Shown in pieces: positions 55,309-63,447 of a stretch of 64,000 bases of DNA (its first letter is position 1; each line of letters starts with the position of its first letter). A model generated the notes under the pieces. The model was not told the DNA's origin and searched no databases. It worked only from the letters and a program-made list of their open reading frames with translations. A program made the translations under genes and the position numbers. Source of the DNA: Actinoplanes regularis (GTDB taxonomy: Bacteria > Actinomycetota > Actinomycetes > Mycobacteriales > Micromonosporaceae); contig NZ_FZNR01000007.1 of NCBI RefSeq assembly GCF_900188005.1, positions 310,001-374,000 on the forward strand. Reading direction: 5' to 3'.

Positions 55309-56517
55309 TCACGACCAGTCGGCCTGCCACAGGTCGGGTCCGAACATCTCGTACTGGATGTCGGCGGGGGCGATCCCGCGGTCGATCAGTGCGCTCCGGA
55401 CGGCCTGCAGGAACGGCAGCGGGCCGCACAGGTAGTAGACGGCGCCCACCGGAAGCGTGACCTGTGCCAGGTCCATCGTGCCCTCGTGCACCCCGGCGAC
55501 CGGCAGGTCGGAGTGCGCCCCGCGCTCGTACCACACATTCAGGGAGGATCCGGGCAACTGGGCGAGGTCGTCGGCGATCTGGCGGCGCAACGGGAACGAC
55601 TGCTCGTCAGTGTCGGCGTGCAGCATCGTCACGCTCAGCCGGGAGCCGGCCGCGACCAGGTGCGACAGCATCCCGGCCATCGGGGTGATCCCGATGCCGG
55701 CGCTGGCGAAGACCGCTGGGCGGCCCGAGTCGTCCAGGACCACGTCGCCGTACGGGACGCTCATGGTCAGTTCGTCGCCGACCTTGATCCGATCGTGCAG
55801 CAGGCTCGACACCTCCCCGTCGGGCTTGCCGTCACCGTGCACCCGTTTGACCGCGAAGTACCGGTGCTCACCGTCGTCGGCGCGGATCAGGCTGTACTGC
55901 CGGGGCTGCCGTACCCCGTCCGGCATCGTCGCGAGCACGCTGACGTACTGCCCCGGCAGCGAGGCCCGCACCGGGCGGTTGTCGACCCGGCGCATGGTGA
56001 AGACGACGACGTCGTCGGTGTCCTTCTCCTTCGCGGCGACCCACCACTGCCGCCAGACCCGCTGGGCGGTGATCCCGCGAGCGCTGTACAGGCCGCGCTC
56101 CTGGTGGATCAACGCATACGCCATCAGCCAGTACACCTCCTCCCAGGCCGCCGTGACACCCCGGGTCACCACGTCGCCGAGGACGTCGCCGATGGCCCAG
56201 CTCAGGTGCTCCCAGATGATCGGGTACTGGTCGGGGCGGATGCCGAGCGAGGCGTGCTTGTGCGCGATCCGGGTCAGCAACCGCTCCGGGAGCTGGGGCG
56301 GATCGGCCAGCAGCGTCGTGGCGAACATGGCCACCGACCCGGCAAGGGCCTTCGGCTGGGATCCCTCGGCCTGGTGGCCACGGTTGAAGATCCCGTCCTG
56401 GAACTCGGGGTGGGCCGCGAACAGGTGCGCGTAGAAGCGGCTCGCGATCTCCTGGATGTTCTCGCCGATGGCCGGCAGGGTGGCCTCCACGATCGGGCGA
56501 GCTTTGTCGGACAGCAC
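55309..56517 (-). CDS. hmp: flavohemoglobin (nitric oxide dioxygenase)
   Basis: 402 residues from the GTG at 56517 with AGGAGG six bases upstream. The globin domain (1-140) has distal Tyr29 and Gln54 and proximal His88 (AHKHASLG). The ferredoxin-reductase part carries the FAD motif RQYSLI, the NAD motif GIGITPM and the C-terminal YEMFGP. It converts NO to nitrate with O2 and NADPH/NADH. No NsrR or other NO regulator is adjacent. Confidence 0.95.
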   Translation of the reverse strand: MLSDKARPIVEATLPAIGENIQEIASRFYAHLFAAHPEFQDGIFNRGHQAEGSQPKALAGSVAMFATTLLADPPQLPERLLTRIAHKHASLGIRPDQYPIIWEHLSWAIGDVLGDVVTRGVTAAWEEVYWLMAYALIHQERGLYSARGITAQRVWRQWWVAAKEKDTDDVVVFTMRRVDNRPVRASLPGQYVSVLATMPDGVRQPRQYSLIRADDGEHRYFAVKRVHGDGKPDGEVSSLLHDRIKVGDELTMSVPYGDVVLDDSGRPAVFASAGIGITPMAGMLSHLVAAGSRLSVTMLHADTDEQSFPLRRQIADDLAQLPGSSLNVWYERGAHSDLPVAGVHEGTMDLAQVTLPVGAVYYLCGPLPFLQAVRSALIDRGIAPADIQYEMFGPDLWQADWS

Positions 56518-56620
56518 GGTTGACCTCCTGACCGGCGCCGCCTCGGCGGACGTCACAGCCTGCGGTCCGAGCCTAGAACGCCAGGTGGACACCGCGCGGC
56601 CGATCAGCCCCCGACAGGTG

Positions 56621-56658
56621 CGGTCCGGCCGCCCGGCGCACACCGGGCGGCCGGACCG
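56621..56658 (-). terminator. strong terminator of the ABC exporter permease gene
   Basis: CGGTCCGGCCGCCCGG (56621-56636) and CCGGGCGGCCGGACCG (56643-56658) form a perfect 16-bp stem with a six-base loop, just beyond the permease stop codon on the minus strand. Confidence 0.88.
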
Positions 56659-56662
56659 TGCC

Positions 56663-58993
56663 TCACTCGTTGTGCAGCACCTGGGCGATCGTCATCCGGG
56701 CCGCGGCCCGGGCCGGCAGCAGCGCGCCGAGCACCGCGATCAGCACGCCGGTCAGCACGAGCGGGATCACCACGGCCGGGGACCAGACCGTCAGCACCGA
56801 CAGGGGCAGGCGGACCCGGGCGCCGCTCGCGGACATCGGGACGACGAACCGGTGCGTGAGGATCCCGAGCGGCAGGCCGAGCAGCCCGCCGACCACGCCG
56901 AGCGCCGCCATCGAGGTGACCATCATGGCCACCACCTGCGCCGGGGTCATCCCGATCGACTTGAGCATGCCCAGGTCGCGGCGGCGCTCCAGGGCGTCGA
57001 GCGCGACCGTGTTGAGCACGCCGAGCGCGGCGACGGTGGCGAGCAGCAGGCCCAGCACGGTGGAGAAGCCGGCCACGATGACGGTGAACTCGTCCCCGCC
57101 GGTGTTGTCCCACACGTCGAGCCCGCTGTCGGCCGCCCGCACCGCCGCGACGTACCCCGCGACGCTGGTTCCCGGGGTGACCTGCACCTGGTAGTAGAAG
57201 TCGCTCGGTGCCAGCTTCGGGTCCGCGACGAAGGTGGTCAGCGACGACCAGTCGGCCATCAGGCCCGGCGGACCCGACGGCCCGCGGACCGTCTCCCCGA
57301 CGATCCGGAGCGTGCCGCGCCGGCCCCCGGACTCGACGGCGACCTGATCGCCGACCTTCAAGCCCCGTTCGAGCAGCAGGTTGGAGGGCGCGACCACCTC
57401 GTCGGGGGCGGCCATCCAGCGGCCCTCGAGCAGCTGCGCCCGGTAACCCAGCTCGGCCACCTCGCCGCGGCCGAAGATGACCCGGATCGGCTCGTTGCTG
57501 CCGGCCGCGGCCAGCTCGGTGTCGGCGAACACGCCGACCCGGGCGGTGCCGGGCAGCCCGCGCAGCAGCTCCTCGACCTGTGCGTCGGTGCGGGTGGTCG
57601 GGGTGCCGAAGTCGCTGGGCAGCCCGCGGACCCCGATGTCGCCGCTGACCTGGACGTCGATCTCGGCGACCCGGTTGAGGGTGCTGGCCAGACCGGCCGC
57701 GAACGTCACCGTGGTCACGCCGAGCAGCAGCGCCGCCATGGTCAGCGCGGTGCGGCCCGGCCGGGCGAACGGCAGGCCCAGGCCGAGGCTGACCGCCCGG
57801 GGCAGCCGGGTGCCGCTCAGCGCCCGCTGGACCCGCAGCCCGCGCCCGCGCCGCTGCGCGCTGCCGGCGGTGATCGCCTCGGCGGCGGAGAGCCGGTGCG
57901 CCCGCCGGGCCGGCACCAGCGCCGAGACCAGCACGATCAGCGGTATGCCGAGCAGCGCGGCCAGCCACACCCACCAGCTGATCTCGGTGTCCCCGAACCC
58001 GAAGCCGCGGAACGCCTCACCGATCAGCGCCTGGCCACCCAGCGCGCCGATCACCGCGCCGGGCACGGCCCCGGCCACCGCCGGCACCGAGGCCATCAGC
58101 AGGTAGACGGTGACGACCTGGCGGGGCGTGAAGCCGAGCGCCTTGAGCACGCCGATGTGCCGGAACCCGGAGACCACCGCGCCGCTGACCACGTTGCCCA
58201 CGATCAGCACCGCCACCACCAGGCCGAGTACGCCGAACGTGGCGAGCAGCGGCAGGTAGGTGCCGAGGTCCTCGGCCGCGTCCTCCTTGACGGTCAGGTA
58301 CGGCTCGGCGCCGATCAGCGCTCCGGTGGGGAGCCCCGTGGTCACCCCGGACAGGCGGGCGTTCACCGCCTCCTTCGTCGAGACGTCGCCGGTGAACCGG
58401 TACAGCATCTGCAGGCCGGTCGGGTGCAGGGCGCGGACCTGCTCCGGGGTCACCCAGCCGTCCGCCGAGTCGCTGATGCCGTACGCGAATCCGACCACCC
58501 TCAGCGTGACGCCGTTCGCGCTGACCGAGGTCATCTCCGCGAGCGGCCCCCGGTCCATGTTCTCCTCCGGCGGGAAGGCCAGGACGATCTCGCCCGGCGC
58601 GGACGGCCAGCGCCCGTGCCACACGTCGAGCTGATCGACGGGCCCGCCGGGATCGGCGCGTCCGACCACCGTGATCGCGTGGGGCGGCAACGGCCCGACG
58701 CTCCGGTCGTCGGGTTCCAGGACGATCTGGCCGAACGGGCCCGCCGCGGCGGCGACTCCGGTCCGGGCCGCGGTCAGCTGCGCCTCGGTGACCTTGGCCG
58801 GGTCGTAGGCGGCGACCGCGTGCGCTCCGTGCCTCGCCGCGAACGTCCGGTCGAAGGGCGCGGAGGAGGCGTCCAGGAGCGCGAGCGAGACCACGGTCGT
58901 GGCGCTGCACAGCAGCACCACGAGCCCGATCAGGAACGTCTGCAGCCTGCGCCGGCGCACCGCCGCGCGAGCCGCCCGCCAGACGGCGCTCAT
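56663..58993 (-). CDS. FtsX-like ABC transporter permease
   Basis: 776 residues from the ATG at 58993 (GGAGG seven bases upstream). One N-terminal helix (TFLIGLVVLLCSATTVVSLALL), a large extracytoplasmic MacB-like domain, then three helices, a second extracytoplasmic domain and three more helices near the C-terminus, the duplicated FtsX/MacB layout. It partners the ATPase encoded upstream. The exported compound is unknown. Translation is coupled to the chain of repeat mini-ORFs before it. Confidence 0.9.
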   Translation of the reverse strand: MSAVWRAARAAVRRRRLQTFLIGLVVLLCSATTVVSLALLDASSAPFDRTFAARHGAHAVAAYDPAKVTEAQLTAARTGVAAAAGPFGQIVLEPDDRSVGPLPPHAITVVGRADPGGPVDQLDVWHGRWPSAPGEIVLAFPPEENMDRGPLAEMTSVSANGVTLRVVGFAYGISDSADGWVTPEQVRALHPTGLQMLYRFTGDVSTKEAVNARLSGVTTGLPTGALIGAEPYLTVKEDAAEDLGTYLPLLATFGVLGLVVAVLIVGNVVSGAVVSGFRHIGVLKALGFTPRQVVTVYLLMASVPAVAGAVPGAVIGALGGQALIGEAFRGFGFGDTEISWWVWLAALLGIPLIVLVSALVPARRAHRLSAAEAITAGSAQRRGRGLRVQRALSGTRLPRAVSLGLGLPFARPGRTALTMAALLLGVTTVTFAAGLASTLNRVAEIDVQVSGDIGVRGLPSDFGTPTTRTDAQVEELLRGLPGTARVGVFADTELAAAGSNEPIRVIFGRGEVAELGYRAQLLEGRWMAAPDEVVAPSNLLLERGLKVGDQVAVESGGRRGTLRIVGETVRGPSGPPGLMADWSSLTTFVADPKLAPSDFYYQVQVTPGTSVAGYVAAVRAADSGLDVWDNTGGDEFTVIVAGFSTVLGLLLATVAALGVLNTVALDALERRRDLGMLKSIGMTPAQVVAMMVTSMAALGVVGGLLGLPLGILTHRFVVPMSASGARVRLPLSVLTVWSPAVVIPLVLTGVLIAVLGALLPARAAARMTIAQVLHNE

Positions 58994-59070
58994 GCCGCCA
59001 CCTCCGCTTCGCTCCGGCGTCGGCATGAGCCGACAACTGAGCCAGCCGATTCGCTCGCAAGCTCGCTCAT
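58990..59070 (-). CDS. 26-codon mini-ORF, repeat copy 3
   Basis: ATG at 59070, ending in a TGA that overlaps the permease ATG. It carries its own GGAGG before the next start, so it can pass ribosomes on. The product opens [16 protein letters not shown] and continues RRRSEAEVA. No function is expected for the peptide itself. Confidence 0.5.
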   Translation of the reverse strand: MSELASESAGSVVGSCRRRSEAEVAA

Positions 59071-59147
59071 TCCGCCACCTCCGCTTCGCTCCGGCGTCGG
59101 CATGAGCCGACAACTGAGCTAGCCGATTCGCTCGCAAGCTCGCTCAT
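59067..59147 (-). CDS. 26-codon mini-ORF, repeat copy 2
   Basis: Same frame layout as the neighbouring copies; a G-to-A change gives ASS instead of AGS, and the segment RRRSEAEVAE precedes the stop. The ATG overlaps the stop of copy 1, the stop overlaps the ATG of copy 3. Confidence 0.5.
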   Translation of the reverse strand: MSELASESASSVVGSCRRRSEAEVAE

Positions 59148-59224
59148 TCCGCCACCTCCGCTGCGCTCCGGCGTCGGCATGAGCCGACAACTGAGCCAGC
59201 CGATTCGCTCGCAAGCTCGCTCAT
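59144..59224 (-). CDS. 26-codon mini-ORF, repeat copy 1
   Basis: ATG at 59224 overlaps the stop codon of the ABC ATPase gene (ATGA). The peptide starts [16 protein letters not shown] and ends RRRSAAEVAE. Its TGA overlaps the start of copy 2. Confidence 0.5.
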   Translation of the reverse strand: MSELASESAGSVVGSCRRRSAAEVAE

Positions 59225-59913
59225 GACCGCTCCAGCGCGGACTCGCGGGCGATCCGACCGTCGCCCATCTCCACCAGCCGGCTCGCGCAGCGGTGCGCCA
59301 GCCGCTCGTCGTGCGTGACGATCAGCAGCGTCTGACCGATCTGGTTCAGGTCCAGCAGCAGGTCCATCACCTGCTCGCCGGCCTTCGAGTCGAGCGCGCC
59401 GGTCGGCTCGTCGGCCAGCAGCAGCGCCGGCCGGTTCATCAGCGCCCGGGCCACCGCGACCCGCTGCCGCTCGCCACCGCTGAGCGCGGCCGGGTAGATG
59501 TTGCGGCGGTCGGCGATGCCCAGCTCGTCGAGGAGCTCCAGGGCGCGCTTGCGGGCCGGGCCGGCCTTGCTGCCGGTCAGCTGCGCCGCCAGGGCCACGT
59601 TGTCCAGCGCGGGCAGGTCGTCCAGCAGGTTGAAGAACTGGAAGATCATCCCGAGGTGGTGCCGGCGGAACAGCGCCAGCTTCGTCTCGTTCATCGCGTC
59701 GACGCGCTCGCCGTGCACCTCGATCGTGCCGCCGGTCGGCCGGTCCAGGCCGGCGATCATGTTGAGCAGGGTGGACTTGCCGCACCCGGATGGGCCCATC
59801 ACGGCGACCGCCTCGCCGGAGCGGATCTCCAGGGACACCCCGTCGAGGGCGACGGTCTCGCCGTACTCCTTGCGGACGCCATCGAGGCGGACCACGGGTT
59901 TCTGATCGGTCAT
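59221..59913 (-). CDS. ABC exporter ATP-binding protein (LolD/MacB type)
   Basis: 230 residues from the ATG at 59913. Walker [10 protein letters not shown] (40-48), Q-loop [10 protein letters not shown], signature [15 protein letters not shown], Walker [13 protein letters not shown] and switch His in VTHDERLA. No Shine-Dalgarno precedes the ATG; TACGGT (59927-59922) eight bases upstream could be the -10 of a leaderless transcript. Divergent from the two-component system. Confidence 0.92.
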   Translation of the reverse strand: MTDQKPVVRLDGVRKEYGETVALDGVSLEIRSGEAVAVMGPSGCGKSTLLNMIAGLDRPTGGTIEVHGERVDAMNETKLALFRRHHLGMIFQFFNLLDDLPALDNVALAAQLTGSKAGPARKRALELLDELGIADRRNIYPAALSGGERQRVAVARALMNRPALLLADEPTGALDSKAGEQVMDLLLDLNQIGQTLLIVTHDERLAHRCASRLVEMGDGRIARESALERS

Positions 59914-59991
59914 GGACGACAACCGTATGGACGGGCGTACCGGAAGAGCATCCGTCCATGGTTGCAACCCGGCGCCGGGTCATCCCACGGA

Positions 59992-60009
59992 TGTAGGCGC
60001 TGTAGGCGC
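59992..60009. promoter_or_regulatory. TGTAGGCGC direct repeat in the divergent promoter region
   Basis: TGTAGGCGC occurs twice head to tail (59992-60000, 60001-60009), between the ABC ATPase and sensor kinase starts. Tandem sites nine bases apart could bind the NarL-type regulator encoded downstream as a dimer; this is inference. Confidence 0.4.
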
Positions 60010-60053
60010 TGGGGATGACGTGCCCGCGGCGGCCGTCTGCCAAGGTATGACGG

Positions 60054-60866
60054 GTGGGGACAGTCTGGACGGCGGGTGCGCTGGCGGTGGCCGGCGTGGC
60101 CGTCGCCGCGCTGTGGATCGCGCTGGTCCGGTCCCGGCGACGGCACACCCGCGATCTCGGCGAGCGCGGCTGGCTGCTGGAACGGGAGCGGGAGAGCGCG
60201 GCGCGGGCCGCGGTCGACGAGGAGCGCGCCCGGATCGCCCGCGAGCTGCATGACATCGTGAGCCACAACGTGAGCGTGATGATCGTGCAGACGGCGGCGG
60301 CACGCGAGGTGCTCAGATCGCTGCCGGAGACGGCGGATTCCGCGCTCGCCGAGGTGGAGAAGGCCGGTCGCACCACCATGACCGAGCTGCGGGCGCTGCT
60401 CGGTCTGCTGGCGCCCGCCGCCGACGGGTCCGATTCCGATCTCGCGCCGCAGCCGACGCTGCGCAGCCTCACGTCGCTCGTCGACCGGATCGCGTTCGCC
60501 GGGCTGCCGGTCGAGGTCCGGGTCTCCGGCGAGCCGAGACCACTGCCGTCGGGCATCGACGTCACCGCCTACCGGATCGTCCAGGAGGCGCTGACCAACG
60601 CGCTGAAGCACGGCGCGGGCGGCAAGGCCGAGGTGACCATCCGCTACGCGGAGAAGGCCCTCCGCGTGGAGGTGCTCACCACCGGGCCCAGCGTGCTCAC
60701 CGGGGAAGCCCCCGCCGAGCGCGGCGACGCGGACGACTCCGGCACCGGTCGCGGTCTCTTCGGGCTGCGGCAGCGGGTCTCGCTGTACGGCGGAGACCTC
60801 GACGCCCGTCGACGACTCGGCGGAGGATTCCGCGTCCGGGCGCGCATCCCGGTGGAGCGGCCATGA
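60054..60866 (+). CDS. NarL-type sensor histidine kinase
   Basis: 270 residues from the GTG at 60054. One N-terminal membrane helix with almost no extracytoplasmic part, a HisKA_3 domain with phospho-accepting His66 (ARELHDIVSHNVS) and a HATPase domain (IVQEALTNALKHG, GRGLFGLRQRV). A sensor this short may read a membrane signal or its partner transporter, as in BceS/LiaS-like systems. Overlaps the regulator gene by four bases. Confidence 0.9.
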   Translation: MGTVWTAGALAVAGVAVAALWIALVRSRRRHTRDLGERGWLLERERESAARAAVDEERARIARELHDIVSHNVSVMIVQTAAAREVLRSLPETADSALAEVEKAGRTTMTELRALLGLLAPAADGSDSDLAPQPTLRSLTSLVDRIAFAGLPVEVRVSGEPRPLPSGIDVTAYRIVQEALTNALKHGAGGKAEVTIRYAEKALRVEVLTTGPSVLTGEAPAERGDADDSGTGRGLFGLRQRVSLYGGDLDARRRLGGGFRVRARIPVERP

Positions 60867-61558
60867 CGGACGTCGCACCGACCGATGGCGCGGCCAGGAC
60901 CGGCACCGCGTCGCCGCGCGTGCTCATCGTCGACGACCAGGAGCTCATCCGGGCCGGCTTCCGGCTGATCCTCACCGCGCGCGGCATCGACGTGGTCGGT
61001 GAGGCCGGTGACGGCGTCGAGGCGGTCGACGCGGAGCGCCGGCTGCGCCCCGATGTCGTACTGATGGACATCCGGATGCCGGCCATGGACGGCCTCGAGG
61101 CGACCCGGCGCATCCTGGCCCGGAGCCCACGGTGTCGCGTGCTCATGCTCACCACCTTCGACCTCGATCGGTACGTGTACTCCGCGCTCGCCCTCGGCGC
61201 CAGCGGCTTCCTGCTCAAGGACGTCACCGCCGACCACCTGGCCGCCGCGGTCCGCCTGGTCGGCACCGGGGACGCGCTGCTCGCGCCGTCGATCACCCGC
61301 CGCCTGGTGCAGCGCTTCGCGACCGGCCAGGAGCCGGCCGTGCACCGCGACCTCTCCCCGCTCACGCCCCGCGAGCTGGAGGTGCTCACCCTGCTCGGGC
61401 GCGGGCTGTCGAACACGGAGCTGGCCGGGACGCTCACCCTCAGCGAGGCGACGGTGAAGACCCACATCGCCCGGATCTTCGCCAAGCTGGACCTGCGCGA
61501 CCGCGCCCAGGCGGTCGTCCTCGCCTACGAGACGGGCCTGGTCACCCCGGGTTCGTGA
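60863..61558 (+). CDS. NarL/LuxR-family response regulator
   Basis: 231 residues. The receiver has DD (24-25), phospho-acceptor Asp69 (LMDIRMPAMDG) and a conserved Lys in LLKDV. The C-terminal LuxR helix-turn-helix is LTPRELEVLTLLGRGLSNTE, then ATVKTHIARIFAKL. Likely regulates the divergent ABC exporter. Confidence 0.93.
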   Translation: MTDVAPTDGAARTGTASPRVLIVDDQELIRAGFRLILTARGIDVVGEAGDGVEAVDAERRLRPDVVLMDIRMPAMDGLEATRRILARSPRCRVLMLTTFDLDRYVYSALALGASGFLLKDVTADHLAAAVRLVGTGDALLAPSITRRLVQRFATGQEPAVHRDLSPLTPRELEVLTLLGRGLSNTELAGTLTLSEATVKTHIARIFAKLDLRDRAQAVVLAYETGLVTPGS

Positions 61559-61669
61559 GAGATCCACCGGCCCAGGTGATCGGCGAATCGTGGAAACGCC
61601 CGCCGGAATCGGACCGCGCCGAACCGTTTCCGCTTGTGTCCGCGTGCCGCGTGGTATTGACTACCGACT

Positions 61670-62641
61670 ATGCGATGGAATCGATTTCCCGCAGCTGTCG
61701 GCGCCCTTCTGCTCGCTTCGTCCCTCGCTGTGGCCTGCGACGGCGGCGCGAAGCCCGCCGAATCCGGCGCGCTGGAGAAGTCGACCATCACCGTGGCTGC
61801 GCTGCCGCTGCTGGACGCCGCCGCCGTCCATATCGCGCAGGAACAGGGGTTCTTCGCGGCCGACGGGCTGACCGTGAAGATCGAGCCGGTGGCGCAGAGT
61901 CTGGCCGCCCTGCCCGCGCTGAAGAACGGGCAGGTCGATGTCATCGCCGGCGCCAATTACGTGACCTTTCTTCAGGCTTATCAGCAGGGAACTCTGAACC
62001 TGAGAATCATCGCGGACGCCGCCGCCGTCGCACCCGGATTCATGCGACTGCTGGTGCCCGCCGATTCGCCGGTCAAACAGGTGTCGGACCTCGCCGGCAA
62101 GACCGTTGCCGTCAACATCCTCAACAACATCCAGTCGCTGACGTTCAACGAGCTCCTCAAGGCCAATCAGGTCGATCCGGCGAGCGTCGGATACCGGGCG
62201 GTGCAGTTCCCGCTGATGGACAAGGCTCTGGCGAACCATGACGTGGACGCGGTGCACACCGCCGAACCGTTCGGCACCGTCCTCCAGCAGAAGCTCAACG
62301 CCCGGATGGTCGTCGACGGCGGCGCCGCGCCGAACACCGGGCTGCCGGTCAGCGGCTACGTCAGCACCGAAGACTTCGTCACGAGGTATCCGAAGACGGC
62401 GGCGGTCTTCCAGCGGGCGATCCAGAAGGCCCAGGCGCTGGCCGCCGGTGATCGCACGCAGGTCGAGCGGGTGCTGCCCGGCTACGCCAAGGTCGACGCG
62501 GCGACCGCCGCGAAGCTCGCCCTTCCCGCGTACCCGACCGTGGTTGACCCGGCCGGGCTGCAACGACTCACCGACCTGATGGTCCAGCAGAAGCTGCTGA
62601 CGACGCCGATCGACGTGCGGCGCGTGACCTGGCGGCCATGA
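61670..62641 (+). CDS. NitT/TauT/SsuA-type ABC substrate-binding lipoprotein
   Basis: 323 residues. Lipobox LAVAC near residue 23 precedes a type-2 binding fold (ITVAALPLLDAAAVHIAQEQGFF in two parts, VIAGANYVTFLQAYQQG, DLAGKTVAVNILNN, DAVHTAEPF). Related proteins bind sulfonates, nitrate or thiamin precursors. Heads an importer operon with the two permease genes. The ATPase would lie beyond the window. Confidence 0.88.
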   Translation: MRWNRFPAAVGALLLASSLAVACDGGAKPAESGALEKSTITVAALPLLDAAAVHIAQEQGFFAADGLTVKIEPVAQSLAALPALKNGQVDVIAGANYVTFLQAYQQGTLNLRIIADAAAVAPGFMRLLVPADSPVKQVSDLAGKTVAVNILNNIQSLTFNELLKANQVDPASVGYRAVQFPLMDKALANHDVDAVHTAEPFGTVLQQKLNARMVVDGGAAPNTGLPVSGYVSTEDFVTRYPKTAAVFQRAIQKAQALAAGDRTQVERVLPGYAKVDAATAAKLALPAYPTVVDPAGLQRLTDLMVQQKLLTTPIDVRRVTWRP

Positions 62642-63447
62642 CGAGGTCCCGGTCGCCGGCACCGCCGATCGGGCGTACCGGCCGATGGCTACGAGGCCTG
62701 ACCGGCCTCGCCGTCGCGGTGGCGATCAGCCAGCTTCTCGCCGTGACCGGTGCCGTGCCCCGGGAGTTCCTGCCGACCGCGGCGGACGTGCTCACCCGGT
62801 CCGTACGCCTCGGCGGAGATCCGGAGTTCCTGCTGAACGTGGCCGTCACCGTCCGCGCCTGGGCAACCGGCGTGGCGCTCGCGGTGGCCGTCGGCGTGCC
62901 CCTCGGCCTGCTCCTGGGCAGCGTCCCCGCGCTCGGCGTCGCGGTCCGGCCAGTCCTGGAGTTCCTCCGGCCCATCCCGTCCGTCGCGCTCATCCCGCTG
63001 GTCAGCCTCGTCCTCGGCGCCGGGCTCACCACCGAGATCACGCTGGTGGTGTACGCCTCGGTCTGGCCGGTGCTCTTCAACGCCCTGTACGGCCTGCAGG
63101 GCGTCGACCCGGTCCCGCGGGAGACGCTGCGGGTCTTCGGGTTCAGCCGCCCGGCGGTCCTGTGGCGGGTCTCGCTGCCGGCCGCCGCCCCGTTCATCGC
63201 CACCGGCGTCCGGCTCGCGGCCGCGATCGGCCTGATCCTCGCGGTCGGGACCGAGATCCTGGCCGGCTTCGGCGACGGGCTCGGCGTCGTCATCGCCCAG
63301 GCCCAGCAGGCGCCGGACGGCACCCTCGACGTGCTGGCGGGCCTGGTCTGGGCCGGTGGACTGGGCCTGTTCAGCAACGCCGTGCTGGCCGGCGGCGAGC
63401 GGCGGCTGTTCCACTGGCACGTCGACCAGGCCGGGGATGGGCGATGA
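62638..63447 (+). CDS. NitT/TauT-type ABC transporter permease
   Basis: 269 residues, about six helices; the cytoplasmic EAA-type loop reads VPRETLRVFGFSRPAVLWRV and LPAAAPFIATGVRLA. ATGA overlap with the binding-protein gene. Confidence 0.88.
   Translation: MTRSRSPAPPIGRTGRWLRGLTGLAVAVAISQLLAVTGAVPREFLPTAADVLTRSVRLGGDPEFLLNVAVTVRAWATGVALAVAVGVPLGLLLGSVPALGVAVRPVLEFLRPIPSVALIPLVSLVLGAGLTTEITLVVYASVWPVLFNALYGLQGVDPVPRETLRVFGFSRPAVLWRVSLPAAAPFIATGVRLAAAIGLILAVGTEILAGFGDGLGVVIAQAQQAPDGTLDVLAGLVWAGGLGLFSNAVLAGGERRLFHWHVDQAGDGR

Larger units (their letters stand above)
58994..59224. repeat. three tandem 77-bp repeats with coupled start/stop codons
   Basis: Units 58994-59070, 59071-59147 and 59148-59224 differ at only three or four positions. 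On the minus strand each begins ATGAGCGAGC and ends with GGAGGTGGCGG before the next start. 77 bp is not a multiple of three, yet each reading frame ends in a TGA overlapping the next ATG, so ribosomes are handed from the ATPase stop through each unit to the permease start. Confidence 0.9.

Noticed and set aside
58994-59224. CRISPR or transposon end repeats
   Set aside because: Units are adjacent and almost identical with no spacers, and no transposase is nearby; the coupled mini-ORF structure explains them better.
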